Source: Adenophora triphylla var. japonica
Taxonomy: Eukaryota; Streptophyta; Magnoliopsida; Asterales; Campanulaceae
Direction of reading: 5' to 3'
Assembly (NCBI GenBank): GCA_022495995.1
Contig: JAFEMH010005396.1
Coordinates: forward strand, 62,001 to 126,000
Length of the DNA stretch: 64,000 nucleotides
The notes under the pieces were generated by a model, which did no database searches, had not been told where the DNA came from, and was given only the letters and a program-made list of their open reading frames with translations. The translations under genes were made by a program, and so were the position numbers. Position 1 is the stretch's first letter; each line of letters opens with the position of its first letter. This document shows, one piece after another, positions 54,334 through 64,000 of this stretch.

Positions 54334-54691
54334 ATTATGGTATACCACAATGCCATGTATAAATTGATCCATATGCATGCCAATCGACCTATGATTAATC
54401 ATATAAATTATGATTAAATCATATAAAATATTCTTGTTGAATTAAAATATATTATACATTTATTAAAATAATTAAATCAAATCAAATAATATTATTTTTT
54501 TCTGTTGTGTTTTAAGTAAAATATATGAATTCATAATATTTTTAACAAAAAAATAAGTAACCTAAAACAGACAACTTAAAATAATGTCAAATTATATAGG
54601 CAAATAATAAAAAAATGATTTTGGTACATTATCATCTGTGACTACATTTCTTGATTGGTGCTCCATTATTCAATTGATGTGTCGGTATCAT

Positions 54692-55102
54692 GAGTCGGTA
54701 CGGGGAGAAACGCGTTTCTCCGTCGCGTACGGAGAAACGGGGCAATTTTTGTTGTGTGACATACTTAGCCAATTTCTGGATATTCTTTCCAAAGCTTCTG
54801 GATATCCAGAACATTGAATATGGATATCTAGAAGTTTTGGAAAGGATATCCAGAAACCAAATATTTTTTCTGGATATTCAGAACATTGAATATGGATATC
54901 CAGAAGCTTTGGAAAGGATATCCAGAAATCAAATATTTTTTCTGGATATCCTTTCCAAAGCTTCGGATATCCATATTCAATGTTACGATATCCGAATCGA
55001 TGAAAGTGATATCCAGTTGTTGTGGCTAAGTATGTCGCGCGACAAACGTTGCCCCGTTTCTCCATAAGCGACGGAGAAACGCGTTTCTCCCCAGATTTTA
55101 GC
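54692..55102. mobile_element. Mini-MULE MITE 2, 411 bp, carrying the TTCTGGATATCC array
   Basis: It is flanked by perfect 9-bp copies of CGGTATCAT (54683-54691 and 55103-55111). The terminal inverted repeats are about 80 bp: GGGGAGAAACGCGTTTCTCC on both sides, then a second GGAGAAACGGGGCAA and CGACATACTTAGCCA. The interior has about nine TTCTGGATAT/ATATCCAGAA words around an inverted centre. There is no coding capacity. It is a non-autonomous relative of the MULE at 24291-44761 and gives the family's clean target-site rule. Confidence 0.9.
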
Positions 55103-55174
55103 CGGTATCATCACTCTTTTATCATGTTGTCTTTGGAAAGGAAAGCAGCAAGATACTTGATCAGACGGAGTATA

Positions 55175-55497
55175 CTCCCTCCGTCCCCCTCCGTTGTTCC
55201 GTCCGAAGGTTCACCTTTTTATTCAAATGAATGTTTTGGTAGAAGATTCACCATTCCTAAAATGGAAAAGGTTTATTAATATTCTATTATACATACCCCA
55301 CTTCTCATACTCACATTCATAAATTATGGATCTCACTTGTCATACCCACTAACTTTTCTCCCTCATACATTTAAATTATGACTCTCACTTATCTTACCCA
55401 CTCACTTATTCTCTCTTACAACTATTTTTCACTCAACACTTTCCTTAAATTTAGTGTCAACATCAAAACGGTGAAGCTTGGGCTGAGACGGAAAGAG
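55175..55497. mobile_element. Stowaway-type MITE, family 1
   Basis: The ends are CTCCCTCCGTCCCCCTCCG and GCTGAGACGGAAAGAG with TA flanks. The interior matches the MITE at 45632-45913 (GTTCACCTTTTT, AAAACGGTGAAGC). Confidence 0.8.
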
Positions 55498-55615
55498 TAT
55501 TTCTTTAGTCCCAAGTCAAAGTACACATTTTATTTAAAAGTGTGTCAAATTGTCATGTGAATTGAACATGATAGGATTTTTAAGGGCAAAATACAAAAAT
55601 TACCCCACCTTCTTC

Positions 55616-55885
55616 CTTAGACCAGCCAGTTTCATGGCTTGCCCATATTTTAAATCATGGCCATGATTCTAGCTGTCAGAATCAACGGTAACCATCATCC
55701 AGCTTCATGGCCTGTCCATGATTTCAACTATAACCATGATTTTCGTTGTCCAATCCTTGCTGCCCAATATACACCCAAAAATCCTTACCCTCTTATCGTG
55801 CCAACCTATTTTTGGCTCCCGTACATTATTCACTCGTTATTATTAAGTCTAATAACCCGGTTACTCTATCCCAATAATCACTTAC
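55616..55885 (-). repeat. Truncated 3' LTR of Copia-1
   Basis: AGACCAGCCAGTTTCATGGC to TACTCTATCCCAATA matches the part of the 5' LTR from 60192 to 60438. The other 317 bp of the LTR (5'-LTR positions 59875-60191) are missing at the left side, so the outer end is deleted and no target duplication can be read. Confidence 0.8.
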
Positions 55886-56299
55886 CTATAGATCAACCGT
55901 ATCAAGCCCTGTATCCGTTCTCATCAACTCGTTTTGGTGGCTCCTTGCTCACCTCGATCATGGCAGTGTCGGCCTACTCTCCTAGTTTCTAAGCCCAGAT
56001 GAAGCTATATGTATAGCTTCAACTTATCAAGGTTCACAACCTTTATCAACATGTCAACTGGGTTTCGATCCTTGAATCTTCTGAAGATTTAAGATCTTCC
56101 GCTCCAAGAGATGTAATGAAATCTCAACTCAATGTGCTTCATCCTTGAATGAAACGCTGAATTCTTCGCACGATGAATATCACTCTAACTATCACCGTAT
56201 AGCACATTATCACTCCGACCCTTCCCAATTTCACTCAAAAAACTCTGCAACCATACCATCTCCCTGCTTGCCATAGTCACTGCAACATATTCTGCTTTA

Positions 56300-56857
56300 G
56301 CAGTCAACTGTGCCACGAACTTCTGCGACTTAGAAGCCTAGGAAATTTCCGTACCATCCAATGTAAACCCATAACCCGTAATACTTTTGTTGTTATCAAG
56401 ATTACTTGATGCCAATCCGCATCCACATAAACCGCTAACTCGACACCCTTGCCTGCGAAAAATAAGGCCATACCAGTAGTACCCTCAAGTACCTTAGGAT
56501 CCATTTAACCGCTTCCCAATGATGCTTCCCTGGATTACCCATGAACCAACTGACTAATCCCACCGCATGAGCAATATCAGGCCTTGTACACTTCATGGCA
56601 TACATTATACTCCCCACTGCCGAAGCATGTATAGTTTTCTTCATCTGAGCACGCTCCTCCTTGTCCCTAGGTGAATCCTTGTTAGATAGATTAAAGTTGC
56701 TACCCAGCAATATACTCGTTGGCTTTGCTCCCTTCACGCTGAGTCTCCCCAAGACATTCTTGACATATTCAGCTTTCGAAAGAAACAACTTCCTTGCCTT
56801 CCTATCCCGGACAATTCGCATACACAAAATCTTACTAGCCTCCCTCAAATAATTCAT
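56300..56857 (-). pseudogene. Copia-1 RT C-terminus and RNase H
   Basis: LSKAEYVKNVLGRLSVKGAK, IMYAMKCTRPDIAHAVGLVS and HHWEAVKWILRYLR are conserved Tork-type RT/RNase H connection motifs. A frame change near 56440 leads to YVDADWHQ, the RNase H start (family pattern YSDADWAG). The remainder to 56100 is degenerate. Confidence 0.85.
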
Positions 56858-57500
56858 CTCAAAGCGTTATGACAACTGTCCCTTGAATCTGTTTACCTAT
56901 ATATCACTAGTGCCCGCTATTAACATCCACATATAAAAGCAAGATTATGTACCCGTTGTCAAACCTTTTAAAGTAGCAACAACCGCCTCGTATCTAACAA
57001 ATTGAATGTTATGCATGACTTCATCGAACTTCTTGTACCACTTTCGAGGAGCTTGTTTCAGGCCATACAAGCTCTTCTTCAATATGTACACCAACTCTGT
57101 ATTACCTTAGACAAGTAACCCTGTGGATGTACCATGTAAATTACCTTCTCAAATCCCCATAAAGAAAGGCCGTCTTTACATCCACCTGCTCTAACAACAA
57201 GTTCTCTGCATCTACTAAACCCTGAACCATTCTTATATAGTCATCTTCACAACCGGAGTGAAGACCTCTGTGTAGTCAATTTCATACTTCTATTTAAAGC
57301 CATTTACAGCCAACCTTGCCTTGTAACAAATGTTTCCATTTGCCTCCTTCTTGATCCTATAAACCCACTTGTTATGTAATGCCCGTTTCCCCTCAGGAAG
57401 CTTTACCAAATCCTAAGTATCATTGGCTACCAATGAGTCCATGTCATCACCCAACCAGCTTTCCGCTTGTCCCTAGCCTGCGTATAACTTTTCGGCTCAC
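56858..57500 (-). pseudogene. Copia-1 RT N-terminal part, degenerate
   Basis: Nucleotide similarity to 61720-62260 and residual words such as KTAFLYGDL-like and KPLG-like segments mark the RT fingers and palm, but no frame longer than about 40 codons survives. Confidence 0.6.
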
Positions 57501-57509
57501 CACTATTTG

Positions 57510-58690
57510 TTAACAACAAATAGAAATTGAAGGAGAGTACCTACCAGGCGACCTACGCAATCTTGTGGATCTGCGCAGCGGAGCCGATCCTAGATTACTT
57601 TGTTCATCCTCAATGACCCCCTGATCTTGGTCAACATGAACCTCATTGCTCCCACCCGAGCCAAGAATATCCTCTAGCTTAATAATTTCGGGTTCCGAAC
57701 TAATCCCATAAGATGCACTTACACTCTTTCGTGTCTTTATACAAAAGCTTCTCATCAAATATGACATCCCGACTATAATAACTTTTCGATTCTGTTCATC
57801 CCAAAATCTCTACCCGAAGTCATCCATGCTATCCCCAATGAATGTACAATTCAATGACTTAGCATCCAATTTAGTTATCTCTACAGAATTAAATGAACAT
57901 ATGCAACACAATTAAATATGCGAAGAAAAGACAGATTTACCTACTTACCACTTCACGCCTCCTCTGGAATTCCATTCCCCAACAGGACTAATGGTCCCCT
58001 ATTAATCAAGAAAGTTGTTGTGTTAACTGTATCTGCCCAAAACATCTTCAGAAGTCCATACTTCAATCTCATAGCCATGGCCCATTCATTCAATGTTTTG
58101 TTCATTCTCTCTGCAACCCCGTTATGTTGTCGTGTTCCACTTGGGATTTTCACCATGTTCCATTCACAACACAATATTCCTTCAAATTTTTGAGCTCGCA
58201 CTCCCTACCATTAAGGGACCTCAAGTTTTTGACATTAAGTCTGGTCTTTGTCTCCACTAAGGCCCTCCATTTCTTAAACACCTCCAATGCCTCATCTTTG
58301 TGTTTCAAGAAATAAACTCTAACCTTCCTTGTAGAGTCATCAATAAAGGTTATGTATTATGCTGCACCACCCAAAGATTTAACCGGTGATGGCCCCCACA
58401 AATCCATGTGAACCAACTCCAAGTTTTGCTCCCTCAAAGCCCTACCCTTCCTTGAGAAATTATTCCTCGTTTACTTTCCAAAGAATAAGTCCTTGTAGAT
58501 ACCCACGTCCACTGTCTTCAAGCCCGGTAGTCTTCCCTTCAAACAAAGTACCCTCATCCATTTTTTACTCATGTGACCCAATCGAAAGTGCCCCAAATCC
58601 GTATTACCATTAACACCCGCAAGAGTAATGCAATTTTTCGTGTTGCAAGCGATATTCAATGTACCCACCTTATTACCTGGAGCCACCTCC
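57510..58690 (-). pseudogene. Copia-1 GAG-pre-integrase and integrase
   Basis: LGHFRLGHMSKKWMRVLCLK (58686-58471) is the pre-integrase zinc-binding segment. HNGVAERMNKTLNEWAMAMR with the catalytic Glu and MFWADTVNTTTFLINRGP (58201-57953) belong to the integrase core. The 57767-57510 part (PLRRSTRLRRSPGRYSP) is the spacer before RT. Frames are broken between these parts. Confidence 0.85.
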
Positions 58691-58841
58691 TAGGTCCCCT
58701 TAGTAATAACCCTGCTTCTGCAACCAAAAGTCACTTCAAAACCTTCTTCATCCAGCTGTCCAACTGATAACAAGTTCTTTTTCAAACTCGAAATGTGTCT
58801 TACCCTATATAGTTGCAAATCCGAACAGGTTTTTGTTTTAA

Positions 58842-59110
58842 TTATGACATCCCCTTTCCCTTGATTTGTAAAGGTTCCCCATCCACTAGATAAACCTTTC
58901 CAAAATCTCCAGAATTATAGTTATCCATCTCTTTTGTGCGCCCGCATAAATGGAATGATGCCCCTGAATCTAACACCCATGATTCTAGTGAATTACTAAT
59001 ATTAAGAACTAGTGCATCCTCTATATCCTTGGCAACTATATTTATTGCCTTGTTCCCCATCAAGGGACAATTCATCTTGAAGTGTCCAATCTCCCCACAT
59101 CTATAGAACT
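58842..59110 (-). pseudogene. Copia-1 zinc knuckle and protease
   Basis: FYRCGEIGHFKMNCP is the Gag CCHC knuckle, but its first Cys is replaced by Phe. The protease follows with SWVLDSGASFHLCG, active-site motif DSGA, as usual for Copia elements. Confidence 0.85.
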
Positions 59111-59823
59111 TTATCAGATCCTGATCCCTTTGGACTTTTCCATAGATTTAGACCCACACACAACTACGTTCTTACCCGATTCTGATTTCCACTTACTGTT
59201 TATACCCGGCTTCCCCCTTCTAGTTGTAGCTAAATTTACTCCTGAAGTAGAGACAACACCCGATTTCTCATGATGATTTTCCTCGCCAATAAGCAATTCC
59301 TAGAGATAATCGCCATTCAATTTGTTCTTCCCCTGCTACAGTATTTAACGCAGTAATCGTTCTGCTCCAGCTTTCTAGCAAAGAACCCAACAATATTAAT
59401 GCTTGGAACTCATCCTCAAACGTTATCTATATCGCACTCAATGAGTCGAGAATATATTGATAATCATCCATGTGGTCTGATATTGATGCTCCTTCTGCCA
59501 TCTTCAAGTTGAATAACTTATGCACCAAGTCAACCTTGCCGGCAGCTGATGGCTTCTCATACTTCTCACACAGAAAATCAATAATCTCCTTGATGGTCTT
59601 AATCTCTTGATTTTTTAGCAATACTCTTTTCCAGAGTCGACCTAAGAACATCCATGGTTTTCCCATCTAAAACCTTACCCAATCCTACTGCTTAGTGCTT
59701 ACAGACTTTACTCCTTGTAGTGTCGTGTAGAGATCCTTACCATATAAGAAATCCTCTATTTGCATCCACCAAAAACTATAATCCGATTCGTTGAACTTAT
59801 CACCCTTTTGTTTGTCGTTGCCC
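59111..59823 (-). pseudogene. Copia-1 Gag
   Basis: The start MGNDKQKGDKFNESDYSFWW (59823) is followed by two stops near 59685 and 59668. Then come YEKPSAAGKVDLVHKLFNLK and GASISDHMDDY, the conserved Tork-type Gag (UBN2-like) core. Further stops occur near 59420. Confidence 0.8.
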
Positions 59824-59860
59824 ATCTTGGTTGCTAAAATTCTAGAACCTTAAAATTGAA

Positions 59861-59872
59861 GCTCTGATACTA
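59861..59872 (-). other. Primer-binding site of Copia-1 (altered)
   Basis: The minus strand reads TAGTATCAGAGC next to the LTR, one or two changes from the initiator tRNA-Met site TGGTATCAGAGC. Confidence 0.75.
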
Positions 59873-59874
59873 GT

Positions 59875-60438
59875 TGTTAGGGAATTGGTCACAATTCTTG
59901 TCAATCAATGCAAGATAATATAGAGCACCCAAGCACACAACATAAATAATAACACACATTCAAAGCAATAAAGAACACAAGAGAATTGTATACTCAGTTC
60001 ACCAATTAACTAGCTACGTCTGGGCACTGTCAAGCCGAATCTTTCACTATAATATGTAAAATATGAGATACTACAAGTTTGGGGGCGGAACATTGCTTAT
60101 ATACTTGCCCTGAAATAGTCCTAAACCCTAGACAATAAGAAAATTTTGAATTTAATCAATTCGGCCCGCCCAGGATTGTTTCCCAAAATTAGACCAGCCA
60201 GTTTCATGGCTTGCCTATGGTTTAAATCATAGCTGGCTGTCAGAATCAGCAGCACCCATCTGCCAGCTTTATGGCCTACCCATAGTTTCAACTATGACCA
60301 TGATTTTCGCTGTCCAATCCTTGCTGCCTAATCTACACCCAAATATCCTTAGCAGTTACCATTGAAACCTATTTTTGGCTCCCATACATTGTTCCCTCAT
60401 TATTAAGTCTATTAACCTGATTGTACTCTATCCCAACA
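59875..60438 (-). repeat. 5' LTR of Copia-1 (564 bp)
   Basis: In element orientation it starts TGTTGGGATAGAGT (60438) and ends ACCAATTCCCTAACA (59875). The inner end adjoins the primer-binding site. Confidence 0.85.
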
Positions 60439-60489
60439 ATATACAACATCAAAACTAGTTTCAAATGTAAGATGTAGATCTAGATCTAA

Positions 60490-60490
<1 letters not shown>

Positions 60491-60548
<58 letters not shown>
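60491..60548 (+). repeat. (GA)29 microsatellite and flanking 60-bp duplication
   Basis: An AG dinucleotide run is followed by AGACGCACACACCTGGTGAC at 60562-60581, repeated at 60621-60640 with a shorter GA run between. Confidence 0.95.
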
Positions 60549-60785
60549 AGAAACACAGTGAGACGCACACACCTGGTGACATAATCTTGAGAGAGAGAGA
60601 GAATGAGACACATGCACTCAGACGCACACACCTGGTGACATATCCGGACATGAGAGCTTGGTTGGTGTTCATTGCTTGAAGTTGCCAGAATTAATGGAGG
60701 GTTGCACCAGCGTTGCCGTTGAGGGTGGAAGAGAGAGTTTTCGGCTCTAAACAAATGTTTGGAGGTAGGAGAGGAGCGACGGCGA

Positions 60786-60925
60786 CGATTGAGGTGTGTG
60801 TGTGTGGAGGTGGGGTTTTATCGTGGGGATTGGAGTTGGGGTTTGGCAGAATGTCGGTTGAGGTGTGTGTGTGGAGGTGGGGTTTGACCGGTAGAGATTG
60901 GAGTTGGGGTTTGGCAGAGTGTTGG
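60786..60925. repeat. Two-copy tandem repeat, about 70 bp, GT-rich
   Basis: GAGGTGTGTGTGTG..GGAGGTGGGGTTT and GGAGTTGGGGTTTGGCAGA(A/G)TG occur twice in a row (60790-60853 and 60858-60922), in the 3' part of the UGT intron. Confidence 0.85.
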
Positions 60926-61394
60926 GGTGGGGTTATCTTTGAGTAATTTTTTTTCTTTAATTTTTGTATACTTTTTCACTTAAATATCATAAAAAAAATT
61001 AATAACAAAAAAAATTAGATTAAAAATGCGAATCCAAACATTGACAAAATTTTAAGTATAATTTATTTTCTTTAATTTGTTATACTCTTAGCATTTCAAA
61101 TATATTTTTAGTAATATAAATTTGAAAATATATTTTGTCATGAAATTTCAAGGCATCAAACAGGAGAGTAGGCTATCACTGCAGTCCACTTGGCTGCACA
61201 TTTCTTTGTGATAATAATCAAGAAAAGAATTGGGATAATGTTCTCTTACAAAGAATAACACGCCTACTCACTATCTTCCAAATATATCTACCTCTTTGTT
61301 TTATACAACTTACTATCTACAAAAGATTCAGTTCAGCTTATGGTGAAAGTTTCGCCGGCACTCGTTTTTATATCTTGTTCATTAATTGATCCAG

Positions 61395-61723
61395 GTTCTG
61401 AGTACCCTTTACCAGGAATTTATCTCCATGATTTTGAGAAAATCAAGATTCTTGCTCAGGCTAAATCTGCTGGAGATGACTCAAAAAATAGACACCATTT
61501 AGTTGAAAGCTCAAAGACATCTTGTAATGTCATGTTGATCAAAAGCTTAAGAGAACTCGAGGGTGATGCTATCGATTATTTTTCGGCCATCAAGAAAAAG
61601 TTATTTCCTGTTGGCCCTTTAGCAGAAGAAGCTATCAACAAATCTGACAACGATAACACCGAAGTTATTGAGTGGCTTAACAAAAAGGACAAAAACTCAA
61701 GAGTATTTGTTTCATTTGGAAGT
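61395..61723 (+). pseudogene. UDP-glycosyltransferase exon 2, truncated
   Basis: It continues exon 1 in frame: SEYPLPGIYLHDFEKIKILA, then KTSCNVMLIKSLRELEGDA, LFPVGPLAEEA and EVIEWLNKKDKNSRVFVSFG. These are the linker and the start of the C-terminal Rossmann fold of UGT91/94-type enzymes. Family members continue after VSFGSE for about 180 residues with the PSPG donor-binding box; here the frame runs into copia DNA after VFVSFGS and stops 24 bases later. About 266 of roughly 450 residues remain across both exons. An active enzyme is not expected unless the rest lies right of the window and the copia is removed from the message. Confidence 0.85.
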
Positions 61724-64000
61724 AGCAACAATGGTACACCTTATATCTGACAAAATGAATGTCATGCATGAATCCATCGAACTTCTTGTACCACTTTCGA
61801 GGAGCTTGTTGCAGGCCATACAAGCTCTTCTTCAATATGAAAACCAACTCTTTATTACCTTAGACAAGTAAACCTGTGGATGTACCATGTAAATTACCTC
61901 CTCAAATCCCCATGAAGAAAGGGCGTCTTTACATCCATCTGCTCTAACAACAAGTTCTCTGCATCTAGTAAACCCAGAACCATTCTTATATAGTCATCTT
62001 CACAACTGGAGTGAAGACCTCCGTGTAGTCAATTTCATACTTCTGTTTAAAGCCATTACAACCAACCTTGCCTTGTAAAGAATGTTGCCATTTGCCTCCT
62101 TCTTGATCCTGTAAACCCACTTGTTTTGCAATGCCCGTTTCCCCTCAGGAAGATTTACCAACTCCTAAGTATCATTGGCTACCAGTGAGTCCAGCTCATC
62201 ATCTATCGCAGCTTTCCGCTTGTCCCTAAGCTCACTACGATTAGCCTGCTTATAACTTTTCGGCTCACCACTATTTGTAAACAACAAATAGAAATTTGAA
62301 GGAGAGTACCTATCAGGCGACCCACGTAATCTTGTAGATCTGCGTAGCGGAGCCAATCCTAGATTACATTGTTCATCCTCAATGACCCCCTGATCTTGGT
62401 CAACATGAACCTCATTGCTCCTACCCGAGCCAGGAATATCCTCTAGCTTAACAATTCCGGGTTTCGAACTAATCCCATCAGATGCACTTACACTATTCGT
62501 GTCTTTATACAAAAGCTTCTCATCAAATATGACATCCCGACTACAATAACTTTTCGATTCTGTTCATTCCAAAATTTGTACCCGAAGTCATCCATATCAT
62601 ACCCAATGAATGTACAATTCAAAGATTTAGCATCCAATTTAGTTACCACTCCACGCCTCCTCTGGAATTCCATTCCTCAAGGGGACTAATGGTCCCCTAT
62701 TAATCAAGAAAGTTGATGTGTTAACTGTATCTGCCCAAAACATCTTTAGAAGTCCATACTTCAATCTCATAGCCATGTCCCGTTCATTCAATGTTTTGTT
62801 CATGCTCTCTGCAACCCCATTATATTGTCGTTTTCCACTTGGGGTTTTCACCATGCGAATACCATTCACAGCACAATAATCCTTCAAATTTCTGAGCTCG
62901 CACTCCCCTTTGGATTAACGGACTCAAGTTTTGACATTGAGTCTGGTCTCTGTCTCCACTAAGGCTCTTCATTTTTTAAACACCTCCAATGCCTCATCTT
63001 TGTGTTTCAAGAAATAAACTCTATCCTTCCTTGTAGAGTCATCAATAAAGGTTATGTATTATGCTGCACCACCCAGAGATTTAATCGGTGATGGCCCCCC
63101 ATAAATCCATGTGAACCAACTCCAAGTTTTGCTCCCTCAAAGCCCTACCCTTCCTTGAGAAATTATTCCTCATTTGCTTTCAAAAGACACAGTCCTTGTA
63201 GATACCTACGTCCACAGTCTTCACTCGATAGTCTTCCCTTCAAACAAAGTACCCTCATCCCTTTTTCACTCATGCGACCCAATCGACAGTGCTCCAAATC
63301 CGTATTACGATTAACACCCGCAAGAGTAATGAAATTTTTGGTGTTGCAAGCCATATTCAATGTACCCACCTTATTACCTTGAGCCACCTCCTAGGTCCCC
63401 TTAATAATAACCCAATTTCTCTAGCCAAAAGTCACTTCAAAACCTTCTTCATCCAGCTGCCCAACTGATAACAAGTTCTTTTTCAAACCCGAAATGTGTC
63501 TTACCCTATAGATAGTTGCAAAGCCGATCCGCTTTATGTTTTAATTCTGACATCCCCTTTCCCTTGATTTGTTAAGGTTCCCCATCTGCTAGATAGACCT
63601 TTCCATAATCACCGGAATTATAGTTATCCATCTCCTTTGTGTGCCCACATGAATGGAATGATGCCCCTGAATCTAACACCCATGATTCTAGTGAATTACT
63701 AACATTAAGAACCAGTGCATCTCTATATCCTCAACAACTATATTTATTGCCTTGTTCCCCATCAAGGGACAATTCTTCTTGAAGTGTTCGATCTCCCCAC
63801 ATTTATAGAACTTTAACAGATCCTGATTCTCCTTGGACTTTTCCTTAGATTTAGACCTACCAACAACTATGTTCTTACCCGATTCTGATTTCCACTTACT
63901 GTTTATAAACCGTCTTCTCCCACCTAGCTGTAGCTAAAGTTTCTCCTGAAGTAGAGACAACGCTCAATTTCTCACGATGATTTTCCTCGCCAATAAGAAA
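61720..64000 (-). mobile_element. Copia-2: second copy of the same Tork/Tnt1-like element, 5' end off-window
   Basis: It corresponds to Copia-1 56971-59290 in the same orientation at about 95% identity by eye. It starts abruptly in the middle of RT, lacking the RT C-terminus, RNase H and 3' LTR. Readable parts are PLRRSTRLRGSPDRYSPS (62500-62165), RQYNGVAESMNKTLNERDMA with integrase motifs (62887-62639), pre-integrase CRLGRMSEKGMRVLCLK (63387-63163) and a CCHC knuckle near 63790. Frames are broken. Confidence 0.88.

Larger units (their letters stand above)
55616..60438 (-). mobile_element. Copia-1: Tork/Tnt1-like Ty1/Copia element in the UGT intron
   Basis: In minus-strand order it runs 5' LTR (60438-59875), primer-binding site, gag, protease, integrase, RT and RNase H, then a 3'-truncated LTR. 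The order protease-integrase-RT defines Copia, and motifs such as IGSIMYAMKCTRPDIAHAVG place it near Tork/Tnt1. Many stops and frame changes interrupt the frame. It is inserted antisense to the UGT gene. Confidence 0.9.
52470..61394 (+). other. Intron of the UGT gene, 8.9 kb, filled with transposons
   Basis: Donor GTAATT at 52470 and acceptor GATCCAG before 61395 restore the reading frame exactly. UGT introns are usually a few hundred bases. Here the intron contains a degenerate Stowaway, a hAT candidate, two MULE-derived MITEs, a Stowaway, a copia element, microsatellites and a GT-rich tandem repeat. The stretches 54343-54682, 55498-55615 and 60950-61394 are AT-rich with no recognisable feature. 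Confidence 0.7.

Noticed and set aside
60412..60754. Minus-strand frames with SLSLSLSLS runs
   Set aside because: Translation of the (GA)n microsatellite.

Overview
The window is nuclear DNA of a flowering plant, almost certainly a eudicot. It is AT-rich and has spliceosomal introns, Stowaway-type MITEs, nested LTR retrotransposons of plant lineages (Tat, Athila-like, Tork/Tnt1-like) and one plant UDP-glycosyltransferase gene. I see no bacterial features, tRNA or rRNA. Almost all of it is transposable-element DNA; the only host-type gene is the glycosyltransferase, and it is broken.

Layout. 1-8547: the 5' three quarters of a minus-strand Tat-lineage Ty3/Gypsy element (Tat-A: 5' LTR, primer-binding site, leader, gag-like region, protease, RT, two RNase H domains). 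It sits inside the integrase gene of a plus-strand Tat element (Tat-B, 8548-17580). Tat-B carries two antisense accessory genes (DUF7745-like and plant-mobile-domain-like), two tandem-repeat arrays in its 3' UTR and a 1.7-kb 3' LTR. Tat-B in turn sits inside a decayed minus-strand Athila-like gag-protease relic (17581-19440). Next come a spliced PF04195-type gene relic (19463-21407), a Stowaway MITE and about 2.4 kb without recognisable genes.

24291-44761 is the most interesting part. It is a Mutator-like element (MULE) region with a spliced Ulp1-like (C48) protease gene on the plus strand, a spliced FAR1/MULE transposase gene on the minus strand with an internal deletion, and two small Cys/His-rich genes. 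Nearly every non-coding interval between them, introns included, is filled with copies of a short motif, TTTCTGGATAT (full palindrome TTCTGGATATCCAGAA), mixed with GGCCAA hexamers. An 8.6-kb Ty3/Gypsy element (34820-43415) with nearly identical LTRs, a wrecked interior and a perfect AAGGA target duplication landed in one of these arrays. Two small non-autonomous relatives (54183-54333 and 54692-55102) have perfect 9-bp target duplications and the same terminal signature; the larger one also carries the motif array. The layout recalls Arabidopsis VANDAL elements, whose VANC anti-silencing proteins bind short motifs repeated in their own element. That functional link is inference.

44762-51950 is a MITE-rich stretch (Stowaway types, a possible mini-Helitron and a 3 x 590-bp tandem triplication) leading to a UGT91/94-like glycosyltransferase. 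Its exon 1 (51998-52469) and exon 2 (61395-61723) are separated by an 8.9-kb intron holding a possible hAT element, the two MULE-derived MITEs and a Tork/Tnt1-like copia element (55616-60438). Exon 2 ends abruptly in a second copy of that copia (61720-64000), so the C-terminal donor-sugar-binding half of the enzyme is missing here.
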